From NCBI GenBank assembly GCA_001599715.1, contig BCHU01000004.1:930001-994000 (forward strand): DNA of 64,000 bases, written 5' to 3'. This DNA comes from Phaeotremella fagi. Lineage: Eukaryota; Basidiomycota; Tremellomycetes; Tremellales; Phaeotremellaceae. Each line of letters starts with the position of its first letter. The first letter of the stretch is position 1. This document shows, piece after piece, positions 1 to 15,700 of the stretch. The notes under the pieces are model-generated. The model did not search any database. It was not told the DNA's origin and worked only from the letters and a program-made list of their open reading frames with translations. Both the position numbers and the translations under genes were made by a program.

Positions 1-239
1 GAATTGAAAATCACCGATCGAGCTGCAAAACTCATGAACGATGTAGGTGTTTCGTATCTTTCTTCTACTTGGGAGATACTGATCGGTTTCATAGTGGACA
101 ACCTTCATCAGCAGCAAAGAGAAAAAAGAGACAAACGGCGATGAGAAAGCAGAATGAAAAGCAGGTGGATGATATAAGAAATTGGGAGGATGTGAAGAAT
201 GGATTATCAAAGTGTCTGGTAGACACTTTTGAGATCTAG
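1..239 (+). CDS. 3' end of an unrecognised gene (partial)
   Basis: The window opens inside a plus-strand gene. The best reading starts in frame 1 (ELKITDRAAKLMNDVGV), splices out an intron at about 54-94 (GTATCT donor, ACTGAT branch, CATAG acceptor) and continues in a basic tail (SSAAKRKKRQTAMRKQ) that ends at a TAG at 237-239. The intron-free reading of frame 3 is also open to the same stop, so the upstream exon is uncertain. The tail is lysine/arginine rich and could be nuclear. No family is recognised and the 5' part lies outside the window. Confidence 0.45.
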   Translation, partial: IENHRSSCKTHERCRCFVSFFYLGDTDRFHSGQPSSAAKRKKRQTAMRKQNEKQVDDIRNWEDVKNGLSKCLVDTFEI

Positions 240-842
240 GACGTTGAAGACAGAACCGAACACAAAAAAACAAACAAATTTTTTCAAATTAGTAAATTTC
301 AAATTTTCAACTCCCTCTTTTCTTTAAACACTTGTCTTTCGTTTTCATTTGATTTTCAACGTTTTAAACGTATGAGATAGTCTTTATTTCTTTTCAATTC
401 CTCTAAACTTTCATTTCCAAATCGTTTGGGTTTTTCTTATCAATTCCTGTTTCTCTAAACTTGTTCTTTGCTTCTTTTTCAAACGACCGAAAATATATAT
501 TTATTTATTAACATGTTAAAAATTGTTTTTTTTTAATATTGATATACTGGACTTTACGAAGTGGTTTGTTTCTACACGGACGGAAAGCTTGATTTGACGG
601 AACAAATCCAAAAGGAAGATCTTTGTGGCATTCCATGAAAAATGGCAAAATCGTTTGGAGGTTTAAGGAGGCTTCACTAGGCTTCTGTACATTTTCACCA
701 TGATTTATGATCCTTTATCCAGACAAATGTGAAAGAATGGTCCTCCTTATATGTACATGGTTGAAGGAAGTCTGGTGTGTTAAAAAACTTGATCATTTTC
801 CCCACTTATCAAGTTATCCACTTACATATTTTCAAACCAACC
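240..842. other. Intergenic, AT-rich, promoter side of F-box gene A
   Basis: About 600 bases with no convincing ORF. It has T-rich runs around 285-480 and an AT stretch near 490-540. It presumably holds the 3' UTR of the upstream gene and the promoter of the gene at 843. No repeat or RNA gene is visible. Confidence 0.5.
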
Positions 843-2069
843 ATGTCATCACTTTCTAACGAATTATCGAAACCCGATCTTCCAAATGAGATCTGGTACC
901 AGATCATTGGTCATGTCAAGAATCAGTTCTCAACTCCAATCAATCAAACCCAATCGTCTGACCTCAATCAGAAGCATTTAGCCAAACTAATGAAAGTTTC
1001 TCCTGTGAGTTCTTCATTCTTATTGGCACCTGGTCATATCTAGATCCATCTGAATCATATATACAGGGCTTGAACGAGCTCACAATATTCACACTTTACG
1101 AAGAAGTTTATACGAACAATTTCAAAAGTCTATTACACGGTATCGTCCAAGATCCGTCCATGAAAGATATCAAACGAAAAACAAGAACGAAAGATTACAT
1201 GTTGGGTCAAATTAGACATTTGAATTGGGTTAGAAGGAGTGTTCAACCAATTGAATCTACCATGTCAGAAGATCAGAAGAAGTCACTCCAAGATTATTTT
1301 GAAAGAGGAAACCGTAGAGAAAGCTTGATGTGGGATGACTGTATGGATGATCTCAATCGAATGATGGAATCAAAAGTGGTTTTTGGTAATCTTGAAACTT
1401 TCTCGGTGGACCCAAACTGGGAATCTAACACAGTTTTGCTTTCCTATCACTACAGATCTAGACAAGCCTTACAAATCACAAACAAGGTCCAGGAGAAGAC
1501 TATAAGCATAATTAATCGCTCATTTTTATCTGTCATGTGTGTTACCACAGGTGTTTGGGTTATGAGCCCAATTATTGACGTTGACCGCGTCTCACAAAGA
1601 CAAGAGGGATCTTTTGAAATCATCCGTCATACTCCAGCATCGGGGGCATCGTGGTCCATCCCCGTTACTCCTGGAGTCAAGAATACGTATGTGATATACA
1701 ATCAAGACTCGCAGTTTGCATATCTAAACTTCATTTCTCCTGCTTTTAAAGCTGGCATTGATGGATTACCAGAAGTATCTCTAGAAGCTGTGAAGAAATT
1801 TATCTCTTCAACCATCAGTGGGGAAGATAGAAAGAAGCTCGCCAAAGAATTAGCTTCTCGAACTTCTATCCATATTTATGGTGAGTCCCCCGAAAAAGAA
1901 TGTTACTTTCAGAAACTGACAAATAGAAAAAGATCAAAGCGGTACTATCACAGACAAAGAATATCTTTTGAGCACAATCAATAAAGAATACCGTCCACAT
2001 GTAGAAATCAATGATTGGGCCAATTGGACGAGATGTCGAGCTTGCGGCTTGGAGCACTCTCAAGTTTAG
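843..2069 (+). CDS. F-box-like protein A (paralogue of 8480-9698)
   Basis: Three exons: 843-1004, 1067-1880 and 1927-2069, joined by introns with GTGAGT donors. Residues 10-30 ([16 protein letters not shown]) look like the first helix of an F-box, the Skp1-binding module of SCF ubiquitin ligases. The remaining 320 residues carry no repeat type I recognise. The last exon ends in a CRACG cysteine pair. The protein aligns over its whole length with the gene at 8480-9698: shared positions include VYxNxFxSLL near residue 70, GVKNxYxI in the middle, LASxTS near the end, and the CxACG tail. The splice after the F-box exon is in the same place in both. I chose the ATG at 843 because it directly precedes the F-box exon; an ORF start upstream at 777 is not an ATG. 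A role as substrate adaptor is inference from the F-box only. Confidence 0.7.
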
Positions 2070-2174
2070 GAAGTAAGAGAATAGGTTCTTGTCATACAGT
2101 AACCATTGAGTTGGATGATATGTTTATGAATGCATGATTTCGTAGATAATATTGTAAAGGACAAGTCAAATGAC

Positions 2175-5309
<3,135 letters not shown>

Positions 5310-6464
5310 AACCAAATTTCCAGATAGGTATTAAGAGTAATCGAATGTGAAGTAGAATAGTTTAGGAATGGGAAACGATCCCGACCTGCAGATCGTTATC
5401 CTTATCTATGTCCAGAACACAAGTCGTGCACACAAGCACAGGCAGTGATTAAAAAGTAATCAATACTTCTGCTTTTCCGTAAGTTACAGTTATCCTCGAC
5501 TTTTAAACGCGTGAAAATCTGCTTCCCCAGGAAACCGTATAGTGAGTGTATTGAGAGGATCCGAAGAAGAATAAAAGTTAATGGCTGAAAATGATTAGAA
5601 ATGAAATTCTTCTTGGTACTCCTTTGTCGTACCTTTGAAACAGGATATGATTGATTTATTTGTTGATAAGCTATGTATGCTATGCTATGAGTTGATTACT
5701 GGTTTGATTGTAAGATTGTTTACGAGATTGAATGCGGATATAATATGGTTTGCGTAATGTAGATAGATAACGAAATGAAATGGATTGGAATGAAAATTGC
5801 TTGGGGGATGTGGTATTCGCGCTTTGTAATCGTGTATAACGCAGTGTTGTGATAGGTATGAGTTGTTGTAGGTATAGAGTAGTTGTTGTTGTTGTTGCTG
5901 CTGCTGCTGCTGTTGTTGTTGTTGTTGTTATTGATTTAATATATACAGTATAAACAAAGTTTATTGAATCTGAATGGTAAGTTGAGTCTATCCCATTTAT
6001 TGCTAAGACTAGGTTAACAATTTTGGCTTACGACTCTTAGTTGTATGGCGATCATTAGATGCCGCTCGAGTAAGTTAAAGCTCGCTTCTTCCCATCCCAT
6101 GAACACCATCCTCTTAAGTTATATGCATAGTATGACTAATACAAAGAACTGGTTTATCCTATTATCATTGGGTATACTCATATGTAATTCACTGGAAAAC
6201 CATCAGAAACAAGAAAAAGGGGAAAGCAAAAGGAAAAAGGGAATCGAGAAAAGCAAGTTTTGATAAATTTTACAATCCATTTTTTATCAGATCAAGAGAA
6301 GAACACCACCACCTAACTCGCTCCTAAACTCAATTCGATCTTTCCATACAAAATAGGAGTCCAACAAATGGCTTTATCGTTTTGATCCACACCGCAATCT
6401 CCCCCAACAACAAACATCGAAATCTCCGTATCCTCGGCGTAACTTGACCATCCCCACACCCCAA
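5310..6464. other. Intergenic between the MAPK start and the PMP3-like stop
   Basis: Upstream region and probable long 5' leader of the minus-strand MAP kinase, plus the region after the PMP3-like gene upstream on that strand. It contains the trinucleotide repeat listed separately. The small plus-strand ORF at 6045-6263 has no recognisable features and is not called. Confidence 0.5.
5882..5930. repeat. Trinucleotide microsatellite (GTT)n(GCT)n(GTT)n
   Basis: About 16 contiguous triplets, TTG-type at both sides and CTG-type in the middle. On the transcribed (minus) strand of the MAP kinase this reads as AAC/AGC triplets, about 570 bases upstream of its start codon, so it lies in the promoter or 5' leader and is likely length-polymorphic. 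Confidence 0.9.
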
Positions 6465-7818
6465 TCAAAATTCATGATCCCAATTAGGTTCACCGTTCTG
6501 CGTTGAAGTGGTTTTCTTTGGTGCACTGCTTCTACCAGAATCACCCCAAACATCATCCTCTCTATCGCCGTACGAAGATGCACCGTTGTTTCTGGGTTGG
6601 ATGAAAGGTGATTCAGCCGTTTTCTTCGATTTCTTGGATTTCTTAGATTTAGAACCATAATCTTTACCCCATTCCGGCACGTCTGCGTCGTAGGCGTTTC
6701 CGTTGCCGTTACCGTTTCCGTTGCTGGGTGGATAAGAGTTGTCGGACGATATTGTTGGAGTACGAGCGGCACGCTAGGTTATATATCAGTTTTGAAACGA
6801 ACTTATCGAGAGTCCACATTGTCAACTCACAGTTCTCTCCCAACGATCACCATCACCAGTACTGCTACTATTCTTGCCACGTTTAGATCTACCATCGCCA
6901 ACAGTTCCCTCGAAGTTGGCAGGGTAATGCCATTTTCTTTGATTAGGAGCCTCATCTGTCTCGGAGTCAGCTTTAGTCCTGAACGCTCAAACAAGAAGCT
7001 AACCTGGGTTATAATACTCCTCATCATCTCCAGTCCATAAGCCCTCATTTCTCATACGCTCCCTTCTCTCAGGATCATCATAAACAGGATCGTAGTTATC
7101 ACCTTCCTCTCCTTCCTCCAATGGTGCACCTTGTAAAGTCGAGTTTGGATTACGTTCATCGTAACGTTTAGCCCATTGACTTTTCTTCTGTTTACGAAGT
7201 TGTTCGGAATTATCAACGAGTCCATACTGGTTTCAATCGCTCAGCTGACTTGTAGAGATATGGGGTTAGCTGATTACTCACGCGAGTAGCCCATTTGGGG
7301 GTTCGACTTCTGTTCTCGTTGTTACGTATATTCTGTATGTAGAAACTGTGCTGGTTGTCAGACAGCGAGCGATTGATGGATAAATACGATTGGCTTACTT
7401 GTGGAAATGACAAGGGAAGTCTTAACCGAAGTCAGTTGTTATTCTGAATAAGACTTTAGACACAACTCACATCCACAGATACAGAGAATAACGTTGATGA
7501 AGAAATCACTTCCTATTCCAAATCTAAACGCCACCGCTGAAGTAGGATAAAGGTATCGTCAGCGTCGTGTCAAGCAATTGTTACAGGAGGATCTAACGGA
7601 AAAGAGCACAAAGGGGTACGATAAGGACGAAAATGACGTTGAAGGAAAATCTCCGAGCCCTCACTTCCACTTCCATCGTGATCCTTCATAATTCACTATA
7701 ATAGAGACGACAACTTACCGATTGGTGGTAAAAGCATACCCATGAGGAAAAGGAAAGCGTAGAAACCATGATGACGTTTTGGTTTCAGATCGATTTTCTT
7801 TGGGAGATGATGAGACAT
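6465..7818 (-). CDS. Pmp3/UPF0057-family membrane protein with long hydrophilic tail
   Basis: The N-terminal 70 residues match the Pmp3 (plasma membrane proteolipid 3) family: a first hydrophobic segment (FYAFLFLMGMLLPPIAVAF), then GSDFFINVILCICGY and the FPCHFHNFYI motif. Classical Pmp3 is about 55 residues, two membrane helices, and affects membrane potential and salt tolerance. Here the second helix is followed by a hydrophilic C-terminal tail of over 200 residues with acidic, Asn/Gly and Lys/Ser (KSKKSKKSKK) stretches, ending in NWDHEF. Start at the ATG complement 7816-7818 (MSHHLPKKID). Introns interrupt after PPI, after CGY, after the HFHN segment, and in the tail near 6780-6830 and 6960-7000. 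Tail function is unknown. Confidence 0.8.
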
Positions 7819-8479
7819 TTTTGAGTGTTGTGATTAATTGTGATTGATATCAGTGGATTAGATTGGATGAGATAATCTGGTAGATGATAGATTTGTTGAT
7901 GATGTTATTGATGAAGTTGAGTGATGTAACGTTATTGTACGTTCACCGGGACGGGGTCTTCCCCGAGAGGCGATGCTTGAGTGTTCTGTTTCGGTGATTG
8001 ATCTCAATCGATTGAGACACCGTCTTTCGTCAGACTATCTATCTAACCTCGAGTGAGTCTTTTGACTTAATAGACTGTTGAACAAAAGTAAGATAATATA
8101 TCTGAAAGGTAGAAAAGATAGTTCAACCATACCGTACAGTGGGTTGGAGATAGTAAGCCCTCGGCCAGTGGCGAGTTGTATCAAATGACGTGTACTTGCA
8201 CTGCATCTCTTTCATTGTTGTTGTGGCAGAAGGGAATCGAGACATAGAAAGTCGTTAACTCGATCCTTCTACTTCCTTTCAATCCGAAGACGTTTGTTCT
8301 CGAACCTCAAATAACCTGTATCTGTATGACAAATTTTGCAAAGAGAATTGTTACATGCAGACATATAAACAAGTACACTACCTTAAACCATTTCACACCC
8401 TACTTATACTCCACATCGAACAGTCGATAACATCCTCTCATAATCTTAAAAAAAGCCACCAACAAAACATCACATCGGT
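7819..8479. other. Intergenic, nothing recognised
   Basis: Upstream of the PMP3-like gene and downstream of F-box gene B, both on the minus strand. No ORF, repeat or RNA structure stands out. Confidence 0.5.
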
Positions 8480-9698
8480 TTACCAAGGCTTTGACCCACA
8501 AGCTGAACATCCATCATAATCATTATAGACCTTGAATTCTATGCTATGTGGACGATGTTTTTCCTTGACACCTTCCATAAGAGAATCTACTGCATGTTGC
8601 TGCCAGACAGAATCACCACTCCAAGCATAGAACGTCAAGGATGTCTTCGAAGCCAAGCGAGCCAGGATTGTTCCTTCACTTTCTTCTTTTGTACTTGAGG
8701 AGGCCTTGTATCTCTTGACTGCCGCCTTCATTTGTTCTCGTAGAGTATGGGTACCACTCTTCAATTCGGGGAGACATTCGGGGAATGATTTATGGGGACC
8801 ATGAATTAAATATTTATTTTTGACTCCTACAGTCATTGGACAGGCTGAATAATACAAGTCTTCGTACATCCCATGATAAACAATTTCCAGTGGTTCTCCA
8901 TTTCTCTCAAAAATATCCTTTATGTGGGGAGCCTTTGGTAGTTTCCAGTCTACTTTGAAACAAATGGATGAAACGTTTAACCGATTAGCTATATTAGCAG
9001 TAGAATTCAAAACCTCTTGTCTGATACCAAGGAGAGATTGATCAAATCTATCCCGAAATATTGATGATGGTACCATGTCAGACATGGAGTAAGTGACTGT
9101 AGGTGTCGAAGTCGGATTGATTACGACTGTTTTGAGGTTTTGTAAGACTTGATGATTTTTCATATATGAATCCAGAGTTTTGAAACCTTTTTTCCACCGT
9201 TCATATTCAGCTTTCTCCAACTTTTGATAAGTCTTAGCCTTCTCTATCCAACCACTTGACTTTACGATATTACTAATCCATGGAACAGGCTCATCCCACA
9301 GCTTCATCCAATATATTTTGGTAACAAGACCAAGTAGGTTTGACTTGTTGACGGATTTACGTTTACCGTTTGTTTCCAGAGGATCCTCGGTGATTCCTAC
9401 TTCAAGAAGACTATGAAAGTCATTAGCATAGACTTCTTTGGTGTACAAGAATGAAAAAGTAATATCATTCAATCTCTGAAAAACTGGTATCAGTATTGTA
9501 TCTTTAAAGTTATGGAGCTTCTTGACTGACCTTATTGACGCTCATGCAACTGGCTAATCCACCTTGGCTTACAAGTTTCCAATTTGCTCTATGTAAGGTA
9601 GATATGTTGGTGGGCGGATCTTGTTTAACACGACGAACGATATCGATCAGAATCTCTGTTGGCAGTTTCTGTGTAAAATCAGTATATGTAGATGACAT
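8480..9698 (-). CDS. F-box-like protein B (paralogue of 843-2069)
   Basis: Two exons, 9698-9531 and 9475-8480, with a GTCAGT donor. The start ATG (complement 9696-9698) begins MSSTYTDFTQKLPTEIL; residues 9-25 resemble the F-box N-terminal helix (KLPTEILIDIVRRVK). The long second exon encodes about 330 residues without recognised repeats. It aligns with F-box-like protein A: VYANDFHSLL, TVGVKNKYLIH, LASKTSLTFY, and a C-terminal CSACG pair. Protein A has an extra intron near the end that is absent here. The family looks fast-evolving. A role as SCF adaptor is inferred only from the F-box-like start. Confidence 0.7.
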
Positions 9699-10524
9699 TT
9701 TGAAATTTGGTTGATGGTATTGTAGTTGTAAGGGGGGTGGCAAACATGAAGAACATGTGCAATATACCTCTCCCTCAATAATGCTCCACATCAGAAGGCA
9801 CCCTGCCTTTTCTGTAAGTGAAAGAAGTCGAGAATTGTCCCCATCAATTTCAGTGACGAAATCACACAGATGAGTTTATTGTTCCTTTTTTTCCCCTTGT
9901 TCTGTTCTGTCTTCTAGTTTAATTTCAGGTGGAAGACATTGGTAAATCCCGATGACAGTGGCTTCTTCTTTCGAAGAGTCGAGACTCAAATGATACGGTT
10001 GGGCACTGGGTAATCGCTCTTTTTCGAAGCATCATCCAAGCATCCTTCAGTCATCAGGATCTTGAACTTATTTCTTTAGTTCCCGAGTAAGAGTTTTTTC
10101 GTACATCATTCTGAATGATTACGTTCTACGTGGATTACGAAGAGATCAATTGAGTTTTCTTGCATCGCCATATCTGTATAATGTAGCTCGGAAGTATATT
10201 TATCTCAAACAAAAGTGGCAGTTGCTTCAGATCTCCCAATGGTTGGTTGCTGTTGCACTGTAGAAGTCGATGGACTTTGTACTCCTCCAACAATAGTAGC
10301 GTTGCATCATAAGTGAGTATCATATTGAATATCTAATGAACTCGAAGAAGCTAATCAAGTGCTATTAGTTGATAGAAGAGGAAGGAAAGACGTGTAATTG
10401 TCTTATCTTACCGGGTAATCGGCCTTGCAGTGCTAGCGTAGTACGCCTTCCCTTCCTGTGTATAATACACAAAACTCAAACACCTTCCCCCCTTTTCATC
10501 GTATATATCAATTCACCTTTCATC
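9699..10524. promoter_or_regulatory. Divergent intergenic region
   Basis: Separates minus-strand F-box gene B from the plus-strand UPF0658 gene and should hold both promoters. The plus-strand ORF covering 10369-10668 only becomes coding-like after the ATG at 10525. No specific motif was identified. Confidence 0.45.
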
Positions 10525-12461
10525 ATGTTCTATACTTTACTTAATAAACATCCTCAAGAAATGGATTTCCAAACGAAAAGAGCTTTCACTTCTTATGCGA
10601 CAAGGAATGAAAAAGCTTATATGGCTATAGGTGAGTGGCGCCGAGTTGTACCAGGCGGGACAGTGTAATGTCATTCTCGATATCGAAGAATCTTCGCTCC
10701 ACCAAGGTCACTTCACTAACACACATACTATAGCCGTCTTCGAAGTCCTTGTGGTCTCAGCAATAGTGTTCTCAGTGTTCAGTCTGATAGAGGTCAGTTT
10801 ATCGTACATCGTGGGAAATGAGACGAACTGATGATAACCTCACAAGGCCAACATCCCCGATCAAACTGCACAGCTCAGAACCGTCCCAGTTTATCTAGTG
10901 GTGTTCATTATGGCTCAGTGCGTGTCTCGATGAACTCTCTTGGGGCAAATTAACGAGGTACACAGAATATTCTCATTACTGTACTCATTCGATGCTTTAC
11001 GAGCAAGAAATATAATCCAAGTGAGTAGGAGGTCAAGGTCATGGGTCATCACGATCAGATTTTAATCCTTTCTTCTATTCCACACTCCACCATGATAGGT
11101 TTGAAACGTACACTGACACCCAAAGCAGCTCATCCTCCATCTAATATTCCAAACAGCAATGCTAGCCTATTCAATAGTCCAAGTCCCCCAAACCAAAAAC
11201 GCCCTTCAAGACGAGAACAATTCAGGTGCATGTTTCACAGCTGATGCGGAATACTGGGCAAGTCACAACCTATTTTTCCAATCATACAGTATTACTGATG
11301 GAGAAGGGATAGAACTGCGTTGGCCCTGGATCACTTTGGTCGTTAATTCTGAAACTTTTGATCGTCACCCCAATAGTTATTGGATTATCAACCATTCTTA
11401 TGGGATTTTTGATCAGATTGTTATTCGTTGATTGGGGATGGGCAATCTTTCATTTAGTCGGTGCATCACCTTTGATGAAACGTGAGCTGCGTTTTCCTCC
11501 AGGTGACTTGAGATAGACAAGCTGACATCCATTCTGGTAGGGATGCATAGGGATTATCAAATTTTGTTATCACTATTAAAACTACTCATGTTCTTCGCAA
11601 TGGCATATTGCGTAGCTGTAAGTCATCAATTTTGACTATTTCCACACTGAGAACTGACATCACCCAAAAGTCTTTGATCTTAGTTACATCAGCAACCCAA
11701 AAAACAGCAGAATTGCGAGTCCCAATTCCAAGTACTTGATATACCCAAACTAATATCCAACTCCGTTAGTGTCATCACGATCCTCGCTATTCCCGTTACA
11801 GGAATAATAATGTTACTCTGCGGATGGTCAGTCAGAGAAGAAAAGAAACAGTGAGCTTTGAGTGAACAGGTAAATTCCGTTGAAAGCTGATGAACGTTTT
11901 AGTGGAATGTATATCTGCTTGGTGTTCATGGTAGCTGGAATCGCATATTTCGTGTAAGTCCCAGAAATCCTTCTCCAACTTCTTCGGTTAAAAAAGATCA
12001 TCCCAACTGACTTGGTTGTTTAGCTATAAACTCACTTCGATGTGGTTACCAACCACAGCGTGGTTATACGTCAACACCAAAATAACAATGGCGATCTTTG
12101 GTAAGTCCCCTAAACCCCCTGACCAAAAGATATAGCTAACAGTGGTTATAGCTATATTCGCAGTCCTGATCCTTGTAATTCCCCTTCCCCCACCCAGCCC
12201 AACCACTAACAAAAAAAACAGATAGTAACCTTCATCTACGGCTGCATATGTCTCTCAAACTTCGGTAAAGGTCTCATCGAGACTCACAGTAAGTCCCCCT
12301 CCCCTTGGATGTTAACTTAAAAACTCCCAGGAAACCCAGAGAATCGGACTTCGTTATGGTCTGTGAGACCTCTTTCGATGGTACAAGGAGCTGGGACTAG
12401 TGATGGACACGGCTATGAGGAGAAGAATATTCGACCTTTGTCACAATTGGTCATTGAGTAG
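10525..12461 (+). CDS. UPF0658 Golgi-type multi-pass membrane protein
   Basis: An intron-rich gene with at least eight short exons. Characteristic segments are the cytosolic start (AFTSYATRNEKAYMAI), FSLLYSFDALRARNIIQ, a helix with AMLAYSIVQVPQT, then LKLLIVTPIVIGLSTILMGF and LFVDWGWAIFHLVGASP, and a C-terminal end RPLSQLVIE. This order matches fungal UPF0658 Golgi apparatus membrane proteins (S. pombe SPAC1952.10c type), which have about seven helices and no assigned biochemical role. The exon ending EYW (to 11257) is best joined to 11313 by a GC-AG intron (GCAAGT donor), since reading on loses the family pattern. The stop is the TAG at 12459-12461. Confidence 0.75.
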
Positions 12462-12771
12462 ATTTGGGGGTTTGCAAGTGCAGTACTCATTCATGTTTTT
12501 TGGCTGAGATCTGTGTTTTTTGTTTGTTTGTACTGTTAACAAGTTTGGTTTCCTTTTCCTATAATCAATTCCACCATCTTAAAAAATCTTTTATATACGA
12601 CAGAAGAAAACTTTTCATGGTTGGAAGAAAAAAGATATAATGCATATCATCAAGATGTTAAAATGAGATCCAGTTGTTTTCAAATATTGTACTTTCGTTT
12701 TAATTCGTTTCGGTTTCATTTTTTTCCCCCCAATCCCACCAGAAAGAAGTATTACTCAACTCAACTCGAAA
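12462..12771. terminator. Convergent 3' region of UPF0658 gene and SCP160
   Basis: 310 bases between two convergent stops. T-rich and A-rich runs near 12510-12730 are consistent with 3' UTR and polyadenylation signals for both genes. No ORF. Confidence 0.45.
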
Positions 12772-15700
12772 TCAAAATCTTTGACCGGATCTAGAAACGA
12801 TGGAAAGAATCGCGTCTTTAGCTTGAAGCACTGAATCCTTGTCTAAACATGGTTCAAATCAGTCACTGTTCATTACAAGAGAATGGAGAGATAAGACGTA
12901 CCACCGGTGATCGTGATCAGATCGTCATCTTTCCCAACAGTTATATCGGTACCGGTTTCGATTCTGAGACGTGAGATCGTTGATCCCTTTGAACCTATGA
13001 TTCTAGGGAATGCAGATCTTGGTAAACCAGTTAGAAGACCGACTAAGCGTCTCATCAGTAAATAGTCAATCAAGGTCGGATAAAGAGACATACGATGAGT
13101 AGCAGCTTTAGCTTTAGCGTAAGCGTCTTCAAGAACTATTCGGATTATCAGCAAATCATCCATATAGTGTTTAAACAAAACAAAAAAAAATATACCAGCA
13201 AAAGCCCGATCCAAATCTTCCTCTTTAGCCCTAACAACCCAATCTCTACTTTCGTCTCCACCCTGAGAATAATTCTCAACAAGTTCAAATTCACCTTCAA
13301 CCTCTTCCTCGTCTTGATCGATCCTGGCACTTTGAGCATGACCGTTACCGTTACCGTTGCTAGATGGAGTTTGGGTTTTGGGTGGTGGTTGCGGAATTGT
13401 AATGTTACCTCCAACGTTCCTTATTGATCTGATGAAATTCTGTTGATCGGCGATAGCGTGATGGTATTTAATTGGGATCTGGAGGGTTTTGCTGGGAAGA
13501 TCAGATTGTTGTCTTGGACCGCGCGAGTCGTTTCTCGCTGGTCTTTCGGATGAGACCTGGAGGTGGGGGTTAGTATGAGTTGAGATGAGATTTGAACGGA
13601 GATAGGCTCACTTTTAGGGCTTCAGCAGCTTTCTCAACGACTTCCTTAGTACCAATGACTTTAACTACATCGCCAGCATCGGCACCCTCAACTTCAGAGG
13701 AGTTTTCAATCTCCCCAACAGAAGTGTATTGTCTAGAACCAGGGAAATGAATACTAAGAACGACAACATCAGCGAAAGGTCATGACAAGCAAAAACCATG
13801 ACTCACACTGCACCAGTCTTCTTTTGAAGATCTTGAAGAGCACTACCACCTCTACCAATCTTAGTAGCATGTTGAGCGGAAGGTACGACGACACCGATGA
13901 TGATAGTTTCCTTAAGTACGGCAACTTGCTTTTCAAGTTCGGCTTTGATAGCCTTGACGAGTTTCGATTCACCACGGAGACGAACTACATCAGTGGCTTC
14001 ATCACCTTGACGAGGGCTAGGGGAACTCAGCCAACATTCTTCGTAATCGTGAACGATAACAACTTACAAGTTGATTAAACCATTTTGTTTGTATGTCTCA
14101 GCAGGTCCACCAACACTAACGACGAGATCACGTAATTTTTGACCACCTTGTCCGATAAGTGTACGATGCTATCGAAAGATGTCAGTTTCGAGTTTCATCC
14201 GAAAAAACCGTGCAACTCACATATTTGGGGTCAATAACAACAGTAGTTTGCAATTCATCACCAACTTGTTCGGCAACAGCCAAAACAGCAGCTTTAGCAG
14301 CAGCAATAGCTTTCTTATCACCACGAACGGTAACGGTAGTTTTACCGTCGTCCGAACCGTTTTTATCAATATCGATTTGAGCACCTGTTTCATCTTTGAT
14401 ACCGTTGATGGTTGCACCTGATTTACCAACAATCTGTGAAACCGATTTAGTTGGGACGGTGAAAGTTGCAGTTTGTCTGTTATCAGTTTCGAAAGCTGCG
14501 GCCTAAAGAGTTGAGGAAATATCAATATTCTGTCCTACTGCTCGAATAAAACATTACTCACCTCGACAAGTTCAGCTTTAGCGGATGCAACACCCTTCTT
14601 ACCACCTCTAATGGTAACTTCGTCAGGTTTGGAAGCAGCACTGCCATCTTTGTTATCACGAGGGAAAGAGAGTTTGACGCCGTATTTCTCTTCGAGTCTG
14701 ATGGCGTATTTACCACCGGCACCGATAAGAGCTGGTTGAATGGCTCGTTTGATGATTAGGATTTCAGTAACTTCATCTTCGAGTTTTTCGATTTGAGCAT
14801 CAAGTCTACGTTTAGCTTCTTCAACGGCTTCTTTACGACCGACGATCTGGGAAGAGACAACGATCAGTATTCGGTTTATAAGTCCTTCAAGAAAAAATGA
14901 AACTCACCTTGCAATGGGCGACTTGTTTCTTTGTAACCTTCTTAGCTGCACCTTCAGCTTCGTCGTCGAAATTGATCTTGACACCCAAAGTCTCTCGAAG
15001 TTTATTGATAGCAGCACCAGAAGATCCAACTAAATGAGGAACATGTTTCTTGTCAACGTCGAATTCAACAGTGAAACCGTTAATGATATCATCGTTCTTA
15101 GCGTCTTCAACGATTTGTTTGATCTGAGCGACAACTCGATCAACTTCATTAGATGGACCACGGACAACGACGTAGTTGTTCGCCTCGTCAACAGTAGCTT
15201 TGCTACCTGAACCAGAACCGACTTTAACGTTAACCAATTGATCTTCACCAATCAAAGCGTTCAACACAGATCCACCTTGACCGATAATAAATCTATGCCA
15301 TTTCTTGTCAACTTCAATAGTCTCCGTTCGAATATCAGCAGCATCCTTGGCCAACTCTTCAAGAGCTTTCTTAGCTTCACCAAGGATACCACCGAGTTTA
15401 GCTTCACGAGCTTTCTTATCTGTTGGTAAAGAATCCAAAGGTCCCGTGTAAACTAATAAAACTTCTGGTGAATCTTCAGAAGAAGGTGGGAAAACTGTTG
15501 TGACGTTGTTTGAAGTTTCGAATTGAGCGATCTTTGAACCTTTCTTACCGATCAAGTGTGAATGAACTAACGAATCGATTTCAACAGTAGCGATCGAAGC
15601 TGGTAGAATAGATTTAACAATGGCAGAAACTTCATCTTTAGCTTTTGAAACTTCAGATTTGTTTTCACCGATGATTTCAATGACGACGTTTCCGGTACTG

